NCBI RefSeq assembly: GCF_050281185.1
Contig: NZ_JBNNWS010000002.1
Span: 124,001 to 188,000, forward strand
From: Heyndrickxia sp050281185
GTDB taxonomy: Bacteria > Bacillota > Bacilli > Bacillales > Bacillaceae_C
Direction of reading: 5' to 3'
Length of the DNA stretch: 64,000 nucleotides
Shown: piece after piece, positions 17,833 through 26,399 of the stretch
Layout: each line of letters opens with the position of its first letter
Position numbering within the stretch: position 1 is the first letter of the stretch
Notes under the pieces: model-generated
Told to the model about the DNA's origin: nothing
Database searches by the model: none
The model's input: the letters and a program-made list of their open reading frames with translations, nothing else
Position numbers and translations under genes: made by a program

Positions 17833-18405
17833 TTACGCTAATTTCTTCACTAGGATAGGCGCCATAGAAATAAGAATACCTAAAATAATTGCACAGAGTA
17901 TGAAAGATCCAATCATTGATGTTCCGTTCGCGATAAAAGAATATAAAACAGCTGATTGCCCTTTTGGAGCATACTTTCCCCAAAAAATAAAGCCTGCAAG
18001 AAAGTGCCAAAAATATCGAGCTAAACTTCCGAAAAATACTCCAATAGCGGCCCAGAAAACAGCTTTTCTTCTACTTCCCTCCTGGATGCTGGATTGTATT
18101 AAAGGCTGAAAGAAACCAGCTATTCCGATAAATGCAAAAGCGATAAAATATTCGATAAATCCTTGTAAAGGAGTTAAAATACCGCCAGCAGCATCTCCTG
18201 TAACAACTTTCAGGAGCCCCCATAATAACCCTGAAACAAAACCCGCTTTTACTCCCCAGCGAAAGGCAACAATAAAGATGGGAACCATCTTAAATGAAAT
18301 TGAAATAGCTGGGGATAGTTTAATAGATGGTATGAAATCTAAAAGCATAGCAAATGCCGCACATAGTGCTATTTCAATAAGTACAACTAAACGAAAATTT
18401 TTCAT
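17833..18405 (-). CDS. thiT: Thiamine ECF transporter S-component ThiT
   Basis: The protein has 190 residues and six predicted membrane helices. It matches the ThiT/YuaJ family: IPSIKLSPAISISFKMVPI at the end of helix 1, FRWGVKAGFVSGLLWGLLK, GFIEYFIAFAFIG. It captures thiamine with high affinity and couples to the shared EcfA-EcfA'-EcfT module, encoded elsewhere. I chose ATG 18405 because GGAGGGA lies 8 bases upstream; a longer frame to 18513 would overlap the riboswitch leader. The TPP riboswitch directly upstream confirms the substrate. Confidence 0.93.
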   Translation of the reverse strand: MKNFRLVVLIEIALCAAFAMLLDFIPSIKLSPAISISFKMVPIFIVAFRWGVKAGFVSGLLWGLLKVVTGDAAGGILTPLQGFIEYFIAFAFIGIAGFFQPLIQSSIQEGSRRKAVFWAAIGVFFGSLARYFWHFLAGFIFWGKYAPKGQSAVLYSFIANGTSMIGSFILCAIILGILISMAPILVKKLA

Positions 18406-18526
18406 AAAAAAAATCCCTCCTATGTAATGTTTAATTAATAAACGATACCTCAAGAGGGAATATTTAAGAAAGAATAATTGATCATTATTCATTAAGACTC
18501 TTTTTCTATACAAAAACAGCCTTCAT

Positions 18527-18620
18527 TAAAGCCACATCCCTACGCTAGAATTAACTAACAGGTTCGAAGGGTCAGAACTTAATGTTCACTCTCAGCAATA
18601 TTGCTCCCCTTGTGGTAACG
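18527..18620 (-). promoter_or_regulatory. TPP riboswitch upstream of thiT
   Basis: Read on the minus strand: CCACAAGGGGAGC, GCTGAGAGT, CTGACCCTTCGAACCTG, and GCGTAGGGATGTGG. These are the conserved THI-box segments in order. The outer CCACA/TGTGG arms form P1. Thiamine pyrophosphate binding should lower thiT expression. I could not resolve the expression platform with confidence. Confidence 0.95.
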
Positions 18621-18719
18621 TTATTTAATTGGCACATCCATTGTATACCATTTTCATAAACTATGAAACAATTTTTTCTCTACAAAAAATTTTCAGATAT
18701 TTTATTAGCAACCTCAAAA

Positions 18720-18945
18720 CGACTTTTCTACAAAAATCGCCAATACCGTATTTAATCAAACGTTTGATTAAATACCTTTAAAACACCGGTATAATAATAC
18801 TTTCTATAAATTTCATTTGAAAAATTTGCAGAAAAGGCAACTCTCAATAAACTAATCAAACGTTTGATTAAAAGATCGTTAAATCCTAATAAACTAGTAT
18901 TTCAACTCAATCACACTACGCGAAAATTGTCATTTAAATAAGTTT
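18720..18945. repeat. Dispersed element, family C (double copy)
   Basis: Perfect palindromes AATCAAACGTTTGATT occur at 18754-18769 and 18854-18869, each preceded by TTTCTA(C/T)AAA. The block ends with CACTACGCGAAAATTGTCA, shared with 17667-17795. Its first 165 bases align with 6597-6760. It fills the gap between the thiT leader and amtB. Confidence 0.65.
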
Positions 18946-18971
18946 GTTCCTAACCTCTCGTAACATTTATT

Positions 18972-20228
18972 TTAACTTGCTTTTCCTTTTGAAATAATTT
19001 CCGGATACCCATAGCTGCCATGTTCACTTAAATCAAGACCAACGATTTCTTCTTCTTCAGAAACACGAAGTCCGTTCATGAGCTTTTTCATCACATACAA
19101 GATAACAAACGAAACAACAAAAGCATATAAACCTGATACAAATACGCCTATAAATTGCACACCTAATTGATGAAAGCCTCCACCATAAAATAAGCCAGGC
19201 GATCCCACTGTTGCCAATTCCTTTGTTGCAAAGAAACCTGTTGATAAAGTTCCCCATACACCTGCTGTTCCGTGAACAGATAAAGCATAGATAGGATCAT
19301 CAATTTTTCTTTTATCAAAAAATCTCATACTATAAAACACTAATATTCCAGCTACAAAGCCAATTACTACAGATGCCCAAGTAGTGACGAATGCACACGA
19401 TGCGGTAATAGCTACAAGTCCAGCTAATGCGCCATTTAATATAGTAGTAATATCCGATTTACCTAATACCATCCACGAAATCAGAAGGGCAGCAAATGCA
19501 CCGGCAGCGGCTGCTAAATTCGTATTTAGCGCAACAAAGCCAAAGAATCCATCTTTAACTGATAGGGTGCTGCCTGCATTAAATCCAAACCATCCAATCC
19601 ACAGTAAAAGAGTTCCTAATGCTGTAAACACTTGGTTGTGACCAAAAATATTATTCACCGATCCATCTTTATTGTACTTACCAATTCTCGGCTTCAATAA
19701 AATTGTAGCAGCTAATGCTGCCATCGCTCCTGTCAAATGGACAACTGTTGAGCCTGCAAAGTCTTGTTTGCCATGTTCAGCTAACCAACCGCCTCCCCAA
19801 ATCCAATGGGCAATGACTGGATAAACAGCAATTGAAAAGAGGATAGAAAAGATAACATAAGTGGAAAATTTCGCACGCTCTGCAAACCCTCCAAAAGCAA
19901 TGGTTAATGAGATCGTGGCAAAAGCGAGTTGAAACAAAAAGAAGACTGAAGTAGAGAGATTATTACCATCTATTTCATAACCGGAGTAAAAAAAGTGAGA
20001 AAGTCCTATAAAAAAGTTTGAAGAATCACCAAAAATAAAAGCATATCCAACTGACCAAAATATAAGGGATCCAATACCAAATGTAATGATTGTTTTACCA
20101 GCAATATGTCCTGCATTTTTCATACGTGCGGATCCGGACTCCAGTAAAATAAATCCACCTTGCATAAGAATAACTAATATTGCCCCCAACATTACCCAAA
20201 TACTATTCAATAATATTTCTGTTCCCAT
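18972..20228 (-). CDS. amtB: Ammonium transporter (Amt family)
   Basis: The protein has 418 residues and 11 predicted membrane helices, the usual Amt length. The pore twin histidines are His164 (VVHLTGAMAAL) and His319 (ALSVHGTAGVWG). It conducts ammonium or ammonia at low external nitrogen. The ATG has AGGAGG upstream. Two TnrA/GlnR-type boxes precede it, so it should be induced by nitrogen limitation like B. subtilis nrgA. No glnK (nrgB) follows, unlike the B. subtilis nrgAB operon. Confidence 0.95.
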   Translation of the reverse strand: MGTEILLNSIWVMLGAILVILMQGGFILLESGSARMKNAGHIAGKTIITFGIGSLIFWSVGYAFIFGDSSNFFIGLSHFFYSGYEIDGNNLSTSVFFLFQLAFATISLTIAFGGFAERAKFSTYVIFSILFSIAVYPVIAHWIWGGGWLAEHGKQDFAGSTVVHLTGAMAALAATILLKPRIGKYNKDGSVNNIFGHNQVFTALGTLLLWIGWFGFNAGSTLSVKDGFFGFVALNTNLAAAAGAFAALLISWMVLGKSDITTILNGALAGLVAITASCAFVTTWASVVIGFVAGILVFYSMRFFDKRKIDDPIYALSVHGTAGVWGTLSTGFFATKELATVGSPGLFYGGGFHQLGVQFIGVFVSGLYAFVVSFVILYVMKKLMNGLRVSEEEEIVGLDLSEHGSYGYPEIISKGKAS

Positions 20229-20265
20229 TGCAATCCTCCTAGTGTTATAAAATATAATAATTTTA

Positions 20266-20282
20266 TGTTATAAAACATAACA
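20266..20282. promoter_or_regulatory. TnrA/GlnR box 1 upstream of amtB
   Basis: TGTTATAAAACATAACA fits the TnrA/GlnR consensus TGTNA-N7-TNACA exactly. It lies 38 bases upstream of the amtB start. A related partial site, TGTTATAAAATATAATA, begins at 20243 between this box and the start. Confidence 0.8.
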
Positions 20283-20356
20283 TACGATCTTATTTGTTAT
20301 ATATTTTAGAGGAGTTTTTATTAATGTCAATAAATATTCATAAATTTTTATTTTCA

Positions 20357-20373
20357 TGTTATGAAATATAACA
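20357..20373. promoter_or_regulatory. TnrA/GlnR box 2 upstream of amtB
   Basis: TGTTATGAAATATAACA is a second exact match to TGTNA-N7-TNACA, 91 bases from box 1 and close to the end of the YkoP-like gene. Paired boxes are typical of strongly nitrogen-controlled promoters. Confidence 0.75.
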
Positions 20374-20402
20374 TGAAATTTAGCCCAAAAAAAAGAGGAG
20401 GA

Positions 20403-20969
20403 TTAAACCCCCAAATATTTTTCAAATAGCTGTGATTTTGACATAAAAAGATAAGTTGGTTTTTGATTTTTAATTCTGCGGAAGGAAAGCGATGTTGTAG
20501 AGAGAAGAAATATAGGCATTTGCGTAATTCTTTTAAACTGAGTGTATATCCCACTTTCTGGATACATTTGCTCAAATCCCAGCTTCTTTACACCTTTGTT
20601 AAGCATGGTAATGCCTATAACGCCTTTAATATTGTCAGCTCTTTTATGATCTTCGATAAACTTCGCTAATAAGGGCATCGATTGTTCAACCATTTTATAA
20701 ATAGCTCTTGTACGCTGTACAGGGTGGTTTATTGAAATCACTTCCCTTAAAATACGGACATTGTGTAAATGGATTTTCAATAAACAGTCGTTTTTCGTAA
20801 TCAATGTCCCATCCGTTAACAAAAAGTCTTTCCCCTTATATTTTGTAAGCTTCACTCGAAAGATAGCCTTCTTATTATGAAAAGAACCAATATATTTAAG
20901 ACGTCTTATTAGATGATAAAATGGATCGATAAAAGTCCATATGGAAATAATAGAATATCGTATAAACAA
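20403..20969 (-). CDS. YkoP-like protein
   Basis: The protein has 188 residues. The motifs SIWTFIDPFYHLIRRLKYIG, then VKLTKYKGKDFLLTDGT and KNDCLLKIHLHNV, match the YkoP-like domain known from B. subtilis YkoP and from the C-terminal part of some polysaccharide deacetylases. The biochemical role of the domain is not established. The only plausible start is TTG at 20969 with AAAGGGG about 12 bases upstream. Transcribed in the same direction as amtB, about 170 bases ahead of its regulatory boxes. Confidence 0.65.
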   Translation of the reverse strand: MFIRYSIISIWTFIDPFYHLIRRLKYIGSFHNKKAIFRVKLTKYKGKDFLLTDGTLITKNDCLLKIHLHNVRILREVISINHPVQRTRAIYKMVEQSMPLLAKFIEDHKRADNIKGVIGITMLNKGVKKLGFEQMYPESGIYTQFKRITQMPIFLLSTTSLSFRRIKNQKPTYLFMSKSQLFEKYLGV

Positions 20970-21154
20970 ATTATGATATCCCCTTTCAAATAACTCATCT
21001 TGTTTAGGATAAACATTTTATATAAATTTAACTCACGAAGGAATAAGGAAATAACATAATACCCTTATGAATAAAATCCCCCTGCTTCACATAAGTTGAA
21101 AGAGGAGGAATAAGCTGATACTCGTTCTTATTATTTTTTCCAATACAAGGTTTA

Positions 21155-22030
21155 TTATTTCGCATAATAAATAACTTCATGCTTATTAATAAAACCGGCA
21201 CTCATATATAGTTTTAAGGCTTTTTCATTGTCGGCATCAACACAAAGTTGAATTTCGTTAATTTGGAACTTATAAAATAATTGGTTTAGCGCCGCTTTAA
21301 TTAAATTCCTTCCAATACCTTTTTTTCTATGGTCAGGTGATACACCGATGAATTCAATACTGCCTTCTTTATATTCCGGATTAGCTTCAAAGTAAACATA
21401 GCCTTGTAATTGTCCATTATTATTTGCTACAATCACTTTTCTTTGATCATTTAAACGATTAAGAATGGTGCTTCCATCATAATATGTCTCCGGAAACAAT
21501 TGCTGATGCAGGAGTATAAATGATTGATATAGATCTGGGGATATCTCTTGAAGGTGTAGGTTTTGGCAATCATTTTGATGGAATGGTTTTGCACATAATA
21601 TATTATGGTTTCCCCCTTTGACAAAACCAAGCTGTTTCATAAATCTAGCAGCATGCTGATTATTTTTATTGTAGAAGCCATGAAAACGAACCACCTTAAT
21701 GGACATTCGTCTTAATAATTCACTCCACATGCCCTGAGCAACCTCATCCCAATTGCTACATTTAATAAAGGGTCCCCATATTTCTGCTTCCTTCGATTCT
21801 TTATCTACATCCAAACCAAGAACTCCTATTAACTCGTTATTATCATATGCACCTATTATCGACTCCCGTTTGGGTAAATCAGAAAAATGGTTTTGAAGTG
21901 TATATAGGATTTCCTTCCATTGATCTCCACAATAACCAACATGGTGACGAGTATGGCTATTATACTCAGCAATGAAGATTGCTGCAGCAGTTAGATCGGA
22001 AATGGGCTGCAAAGATATATTAGAGCTCAT
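21155..22030 (-). CDS. Tandem GNAT N-acetyltransferase
   Basis: The protein has 291 residues with two GNAT domains. The N-terminal one (about 1-135) is degenerate. The C-terminal one (about 150-291) has the acetyl-CoA loop DHRKKGIGRNLIKAAL and the ending EKALKLYMSAGFI. The substrate is unknown. It overlaps the SCP2 gene upstream by 11 bases, so the two are coupled, as in other Bacillus genomes where a GNAT follows an SCP2 protein. Confidence 0.82.
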   Translation of the reverse strand: MSSNISLQPISDLTAAAIFIAEYNSHTRHHVGYCGDQWKEILYTLQNHFSDLPKRESIIGAYDNNELIGVLGLDVDKESKEAEIWGPFIKCSNWDEVAQGMWSELLRRMSIKVVRFHGFYNKNNQHAARFMKQLGFVKGGNHNILCAKPFHQNDCQNLHLQEISPDLYQSFILLHQQLFPETYYDGSTILNRLNDQRKVIVANNNGQLQGYVYFEANPEYKEGSIEFIGVSPDHRKKGIGRNLIKAALNQLFYKFQINEIQLCVDADNEKALKLYMSAGFINKHEVIYYAK

Positions 22031-22370
22031 ATTTTCCCAATAAGTTTTCTAATTTTAAGGCAAGGCCCAAACTTCCTTGTACCTTTAATTTCCCCATAAT
22101 AAAGGCAGCAGCACTATTCATATTCCCTTGTAAAAACTCTTTGAAATCTGACCCCTTCATTTGCAATGTGCACTTTGGTTCAAGGAAATTCTCCCGCAGT
22201 ATTTCAGCCGTACCATTTGCAAATACTAATTGATAAGTACCGCCATCGTCACCTAATAAGTCAAATTGATAAATCGCATTTAATTCTTTAAAAGGATTAG
22301 GATTATCATTCAACATCTTTTCTATGTCCTGCCATAGCTGATCAATCGTTAAATTAGTTATGTCATTCAT
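22020..22370 (-). CDS. SCP2 sterol-binding domain protein
   Basis: The protein has 116 residues. The single SCP2 domain shows FDLLGDDGGTYQLVF, then CTLQMKGSDFKEFLQGN and AAFIMGKLKVQGSLGLALKL. These domains bind lipids or fatty acyl groups in a hydrophobic tunnel. The ATG has AGGAGA upstream. Its last codons overlap the GNAT gene, suggesting a joint role, perhaps presentation of a hydrophobic substrate (inference). Confidence 0.85.
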   Translation of the reverse strand: MNDITNLTIDQLWQDIEKMLNDNPNPFKELNAIYQFDLLGDDGGTYQLVFANGTAEILRENFLEPKCTLQMKGSDFKEFLQGNMNSAAAFIMGKLKVQGSLGLALKLENLLGKYEL

Positions 22371-22609
22371 TTTTATCAGTCTCCTATTATTTGCTCTTTT
22401 CTAGTAATTTGTTACGTTTGAATCAAGATTGACATTAGGATATACAAAATATACGATATTGTAACAAACGTCAAGAAAACAACTTTTTATATGAGGAAGG
22501 CTTTAAATTCAGTTAATCTACCGGACATACCCATTATATTACAATCGTTTCTGAATAGTCTAATTATATTTTGCATAAAAGTACCATAAAGATGGAATTT
22601 CACCTAATT

Positions 22610-23818
22610 TTATTCATTAGCTGGATACCTAGATTTTTTTATTGTGAAGGTAAAAATAAGAAAAAGAGATACAAAGATAAAAGAGATTCCGCCAATAAAA
22701 CCTAATAATCGTGGTTCAATAAACTCTAATGCACTTCCAGCTAAAAACATAGAAATTCCAAGCATAGTATTAGAAATGGTAGCTAAGAGGCCAAACATAC
22801 TACCCTGATGTTCATCAGAAATTTCATTCATTAAAACCGTATCGAAGCAGGCATTTCCAATCCCTGCCACAAAAGCAGTAAAGCAAAAAATAACAAAAGC
22901 AAGTATCGGAAAATGGGTCTTACTCAACAAAATTAATAATACTCCCTCCAGCATTAAGGAGATCAGCCCTGTCGAGAGATAATGCTTTTTTAGTCTGTTT
23001 GCGACAGAAAAGCTGGTAATGAGACCAATACCGAGTGCTCCGTAAAATAGACCTACACCGAAATCACCGAGTTTATATATTTCCACAGCATATACACTAA
23101 TAAGTACATTATCGATTCCGTTTATCATAGGTATTAAAAACTCACATAATAATATTATTTGTAAAGGTACCGACATCATTATTATTTTTTTCAAAGCTGA
23201 AAACCGAACAGGTTCATGGTGTTGATTCGTTTCATTTTCCTTCTTTTCCGGAAATGTAATCGTAGATATCAGCCATCCTGCAGCCAAAAAGGATATTCCA
23301 TTAAGCCAAAAGGTCATGTTCGGTCCAAATAAATACGACACAACTCCACCCGAAAAAGCACCACCTACTAGAACGATACCAACCATTACTTGTTCCAAAC
23401 TGTTCACTTTAAGAAGATGTTTTTTTTGAACGAGACGAGGAATCGATGCTTTTCTAGTGGGTGCATAAATCGCTTCCCCTACTGCCAGCACAAAGGAGCT
23501 TACATAAACAATCCAAATATCCTCCTTACTATTCACAAGCAGAAATGACAACGCAAATAAAATCCTCGCTAAATCTGTAGTTACTAGAATCCCTTTTCTC
23601 GAAAAGCGATCTGCTAGCCTCCCTCCTATTGGCGCGAAAATCAAAAAGGGTAACAGCCGCAGCGCCATCGTTATCCCAACTGCAAAACCCGACCCAGTGA
23701 TTTGTAATAACATAGCAAGAACCGCTACTTGACTAAAACGATCGCCCATTCCATTAATCATACCCGCTAAAAACAATTTCTTATACTGCTTATTTTCTTT
23801 TAAAAATGAAAATACCAT
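22610..23818 (-). CDS. MFS transporter (drug-efflux type)
   Basis: The protein has 402 residues and about 12 membrane helices. The loop 2-3 motif APIGGRLADRFSRKG is the MFS motif A. The overall layout fits the DHA3/MFS_3 group (MefA/MacAB-associated and Bacillus exporters). I chose ATG 23818 since AGGTG lies 7 bases upstream; GTG 23827 overlaps it. The gene lies 88 bases after an ArsR regulator, with operator-like TATCTAATTAG in the gap, so its expression is likely controlled by that protein. Confidence 0.85.
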   Translation of the reverse strand: MVFSFLKENKQYKKLFLAGMINGMGDRFSQVAVLAMLLQITGSGFAVGITMALRLLPFLIFAPIGGRLADRFSRKGILVTTDLARILFALSFLLVNSKEDIWIVYVSSFVLAVGEAIYAPTRKASIPRLVQKKHLLKVNSLEQVMVGIVLVGGAFSGGVVSYLFGPNMTFWLNGISFLAAGWLISTITFPEKKENETNQHHEPVRFSALKKIIMMSVPLQIILLCEFLIPMINGIDNVLISVYAVEIYKLGDFGVGLFYGALGIGLITSFSVANRLKKHYLSTGLISLMLEGVLLILLSKTHFPILAFVIFCFTAFVAGIGNACFDTVLMNEISDEHQGSMFGLLATISNTMLGISMFLAGSALEFIEPRLLGFIGGISFIFVSLFLIFTFTIKKSRYPANE

Positions 23819-23839
23819 CCCATTCACCTACTTTTATAT

Positions 23840-23867
23840 AGATCTAATTAAATAATTATCTAATTAG
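23840..23867. promoter_or_regulatory. ArsR-type operator candidate before the MFS gene
   Basis: Two copies of a half site, AGATCTAATTAA and TTATCTAATTAG, lie side by side. The second matches 11 of 14 bases of the perfect palindrome in front of the arsR-like gene at 24510-24523. Confidence 0.4.
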
Positions 23868-23906
23868 TTTCGCAAAAAAATATGGATAAAAATAGCCATA
23901 TTTTTT

Positions 23907-24485
23907 CTAACGTAACCACCACAGTTCAGGTGGATTCATTTCATATTGATTGTTGTCTCGATACATGAATTGGCACATAATCAATTCTCGTCTTAATGTT
24001 GCATAATCCTCATGATATTGTTTCAAATATTCGTTTACTTCTTTTTCAGGATACACCTTTCCAAACTCAAAACCTTTTACAATATGTGCGAGCACAACAA
24101 GTTTTTTCTTACGCTGTGCAGGAATGTTTTTCAGCTTCCCATCCCTTGTAATGAAATTATTAATGATACTTGCTCGTTCTTCTTCAGTAACCGACATTTC
24201 CATATTCGTTCCCCCTCGTATACCTACAGACAGAATCGCCTTCGCACTGCCCTCAAGGATTTTTTCATTTAACGAAAAATAAATGGTGTTTTTATCACGT
24301 CGCTCTTTAATTAAACCAACCTCCCTAAGCTTTGCTATATGGTGTGTAATGGTTGGCGGCTTCAGACCAAGCTTGCCAGCAATAGCTTGCCCGTGAAGCG
24401 GCCCTTGCTGCAACAACGCAATAATTCGAACCCGAGTTAAATCCCCTAACGCTTTATGGAATTCAACAATTTTGCTCATTTGCAT
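23907..24485 (-). CDS. ArsR-family regulator with C-terminal DUF2087
   Basis: The protein has 192 residues. The N-terminal winged helix shows FHKALGDLTRVRIIALLQQG, GKLGLKPPTITHHIAKLREV and DKNTIYFSLNEK. The C-terminal 80 residues match DUF2087 (LKNIPAQRKKKLVVLAHIV, YATLRRELIMCQFMYRDNN). I start at ATG 24485 because AGAGGTG lies 6 bases upstream. No metal-binding cysteine pair (ELCVCDL-type) is present, so it is not a classical metal sensor. It probably represses itself and the MFS exporter that follows. Confidence 0.87.
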   Translation of the reverse strand: MQMSKIVEFHKALGDLTRVRIIALLQQGPLHGQAIAGKLGLKPPTITHHIAKLREVGLIKERRDKNTIYFSLNEKILEGSAKAILSVGIRGGTNMEMSVTEEERASIINNFITRDGKLKNIPAQRKKKLVVLAHIVKGFEFGKVYPEKEVNEYLKQYHEDYATLRRELIMCQFMYRDNNQYEMNPPELWWLR

Positions 24486-24509
24486 AGTGAACACCTCTGA
24501 TTTAATAGA

Positions 24510-24523
24510 TATCTAATTAGATA
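24510..24523. promoter_or_regulatory. Palindromic operator upstream of the ArsR-DUF2087 gene
   Basis: TATCTAATTAGATA is a perfect 14-bp palindrome 25 bases upstream of the start codon, flanked by further symmetry (AATAGA / TATTA). A related site precedes the MFS gene. Confidence 0.5.
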
Positions 24524-24682
24524 TTAATCGAATTTATTTTAAGATGCAAGATTTTTTTGAAAATACTTTCTAAAAGAAGGATTTAAGTATGTAGAATGGA
24601 ACTTTTAAGTATGATTAAGGGGATTCTGGGGTGAAGCTTTGCTTTTAGGCTATAAAGGTCGAATACAATAGGGGAATATCGG

Positions 24683-25045
24683 TTGAAAATATTTAAAGTT
24701 ACCACTGGAGTCATTATTTTAATTCTATCGATTTATGCTTTAATCTCAAAAGATTTTGAGATACTGAGGTTTCCCTTTATTCAATATATTGTAGGTGTAG
24801 TGCTTGTGATGATATTTGTAGCAGGAATTTCCGAAATACTAGGAAAAAGAAAGCGAGTATTTGTTGGTCTATTCTATATTATTGTGTTTACATTTATACT
24901 TCATGTTTCAATCCAAGCCCCTATGTGGCCGAAGTCAATTAAAGAAATAGTACCATTTTTAGTTATAATTTTTGCGTTTGGATTTCCCATTACTATCGTT
25001 TATATGGTTGTTAGCCGATTCAAAAATAAAAATTTGTTACGATGA
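24683..25045 (+). CDS. Small membrane protein, possibly DUF3953-like
   Basis: The protein has 120 residues and four hydrophobic segments (about 7-22, 32-49, 59-77, 90-110), with a basic C-terminus. Layout and the LRFPFIQYIVGVVLVMIFV segment recall the YczI/DUF3953 group, but I am not certain. The start is TTG at 24683 with GGGG upstream; the site is weak. A good terminator follows at 25075. Role unknown. Confidence 0.55.
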   Translation: MKIFKVTTGVIILILSIYALISKDFEILRFPFIQYIVGVVLVMIFVAGISEILGKRKRVFVGLFYIIVFTFILHVSIQAPMWPKSIKEIVPFLVIIFAFGFPITIVYMVVSRFKNKNLLR

Positions 25046-25074
25046 ATTGAAAATTTCGGCATAGGAAAAGTAAA

Positions 25075-25100
25075 CCCGTACTACTTAAATGCAGTACGGG
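25075..25100 (+). terminator. Rho-independent terminator
   Basis: CCCGTACT pairs with AGTACGGG over a 10-base loop, followed by CTTTTATC. It lies 30 bases after the small membrane protein gene. Confidence 0.8.
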
Positions 25101-25392
25101 CTTTTATCTATATATAAAAATGCGGGGGGACGCATTGAAATATCCAATTAATTTTCTTTTACTTTTTTCAAAATACTCTTCCTGATATGAAAACTCTTCT
25201 TAAATTACTTACAATATATTGACGAATATAACTTTCAAAAGGTTTCATCTTTTCTTCAATTCTGCCGAGGATTTTACAAATTACGCCCGAAAATAAAGCC
25301 TGTACATATTTGAATATTAAATATTGTAAATATAAATAATATTTCATAGAATTAAATAGAGTTACTAAAAATTCAGATGAAGGATGTGGGAT

Positions 25393-26319
25393 ATGATTAT
25401 TAAACGTCGTTTCGAATCATTAGAATTAAAGATTTTAAGATGCTTAAATATGCGAATGAATTTGTCAGCGAAGGAAGCAAGTTACCTATTAACCCTTGTA
25501 AAAGGGTTTAAAGGTGAGCAAAAGTTTGACGAATGGTTAGAGGACCTTTCAGGGGATTGGCTTATTTTAAATGATTTATTGATTGAAATGAATAATAATG
25601 TATTTCAAATCGATAGTGTATTAATATCTCAAAAAACAACTTACCTTATTGACGTAAAAAATTATGAAGGTGATTTTTATATCGACGCTGACAAATGGTA
25701 TACATTATCAGGAACTGAAATAAAAAATCCGCTTCTTCAGCTAAAACGAAGTGAATCCTTGTTCCGACAATTACTCCAGGATCTTAGATTTCACTCTTCG
25801 ATCGAAGCTTACCTTATTTTCGTTAACCCCGATTTTTATTTATATCAAGCCCCAAGGAATCTACCTATTATTTTCCCATCACAGATCAATCGCTTTTTGA
25901 ATAAAATAAATATGAGATCATTTCCATTAAAAGATAAACACTCTAAATTTGCACAACAATTAATAGACTATCATTTACAAGAATCACCTTACATGAAGAT
26001 ACCTGATTATCATTATGACCAACTTGAAAAAGGTATAACTTGTGCATTCTGCCATTCCTTTGTTTCAATCTTTAACAGAGACATATTATTATGTCATAAA
26101 TGTGGTGCCAAAGAAGAAATCACAGCTGCAGTAATACGAAGCGTAGAGGAAATAAAAATGCTTTTTCCTGATAAAAAAATTACCACAAATACAGTTCATA
26201 AATGGTGTAGAATTATTAATTCTAAGAAAACGATACAAAGGATTTTATCAAGAAACTTTAATATTATGGGACACGGTAAGTCTTCTTTTTATGTTGATAT
26301 TCAAGGGAAAAATAATTAA
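25393..26319 (+). CDS. NERD-domain protein with C-terminal zinc ribbon
   Basis: The protein has 308 residues. Residues about 35-150 form a nuclease-related domain: KGFKGEQKFDEWL, LLIEMNNNVFQIDSVLI, YLIDVKNYEG. The D-x-V and D-V-K acidic/lysine pattern of the PD-(D/E)XK fold is kept. A four-cysteine zinc ribbon follows (CAFCHSF...LLCHKCGA, near 217-240), and then a short helical tail. NERD proteins are presumed to act on DNA, but their role in Bacillus is not established. I use the ATG at 25393, with AAGGA 8 bases upstream. It is transcribed alone and ends at tandem array B. Confidence 0.8.
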   Translation: MIIKRRFESLELKILRCLNMRMNLSAKEASYLLTLVKGFKGEQKFDEWLEDLSGDWLILNDLLIEMNNNVFQIDSVLISQKTTYLIDVKNYEGDFYIDADKWYTLSGTEIKNPLLQLKRSESLFRQLLQDLRFHSSIEAYLIFVNPDFYLYQAPRNLPIIFPSQINRFLNKINMRSFPLKDKHSKFAQQLIDYHLQESPYMKIPDYHYDQLEKGITCAFCHSFVSIFNRDILLCHKCGAKEEITAAVIRSVEEIKMLFPDKKITTNTVHKWCRIINSKKTIQRILSRNFNIMGHGKSSFYVDIQGKNN

Positions 26320-26399
26320 GAATATATGAACCTTATCGATAGGTCCTTTAAAGTAGCATTCTTTCGATTCTTTTGAAGACCGATGTGGCCCTTTGGAGC

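Noticed and set aside
18754..18869. Family C palindromes as thiT operators
   Set aside because: thiT is already explained by the TPP riboswitch, and the same palindromes lie behind metH and before unrelated genes.
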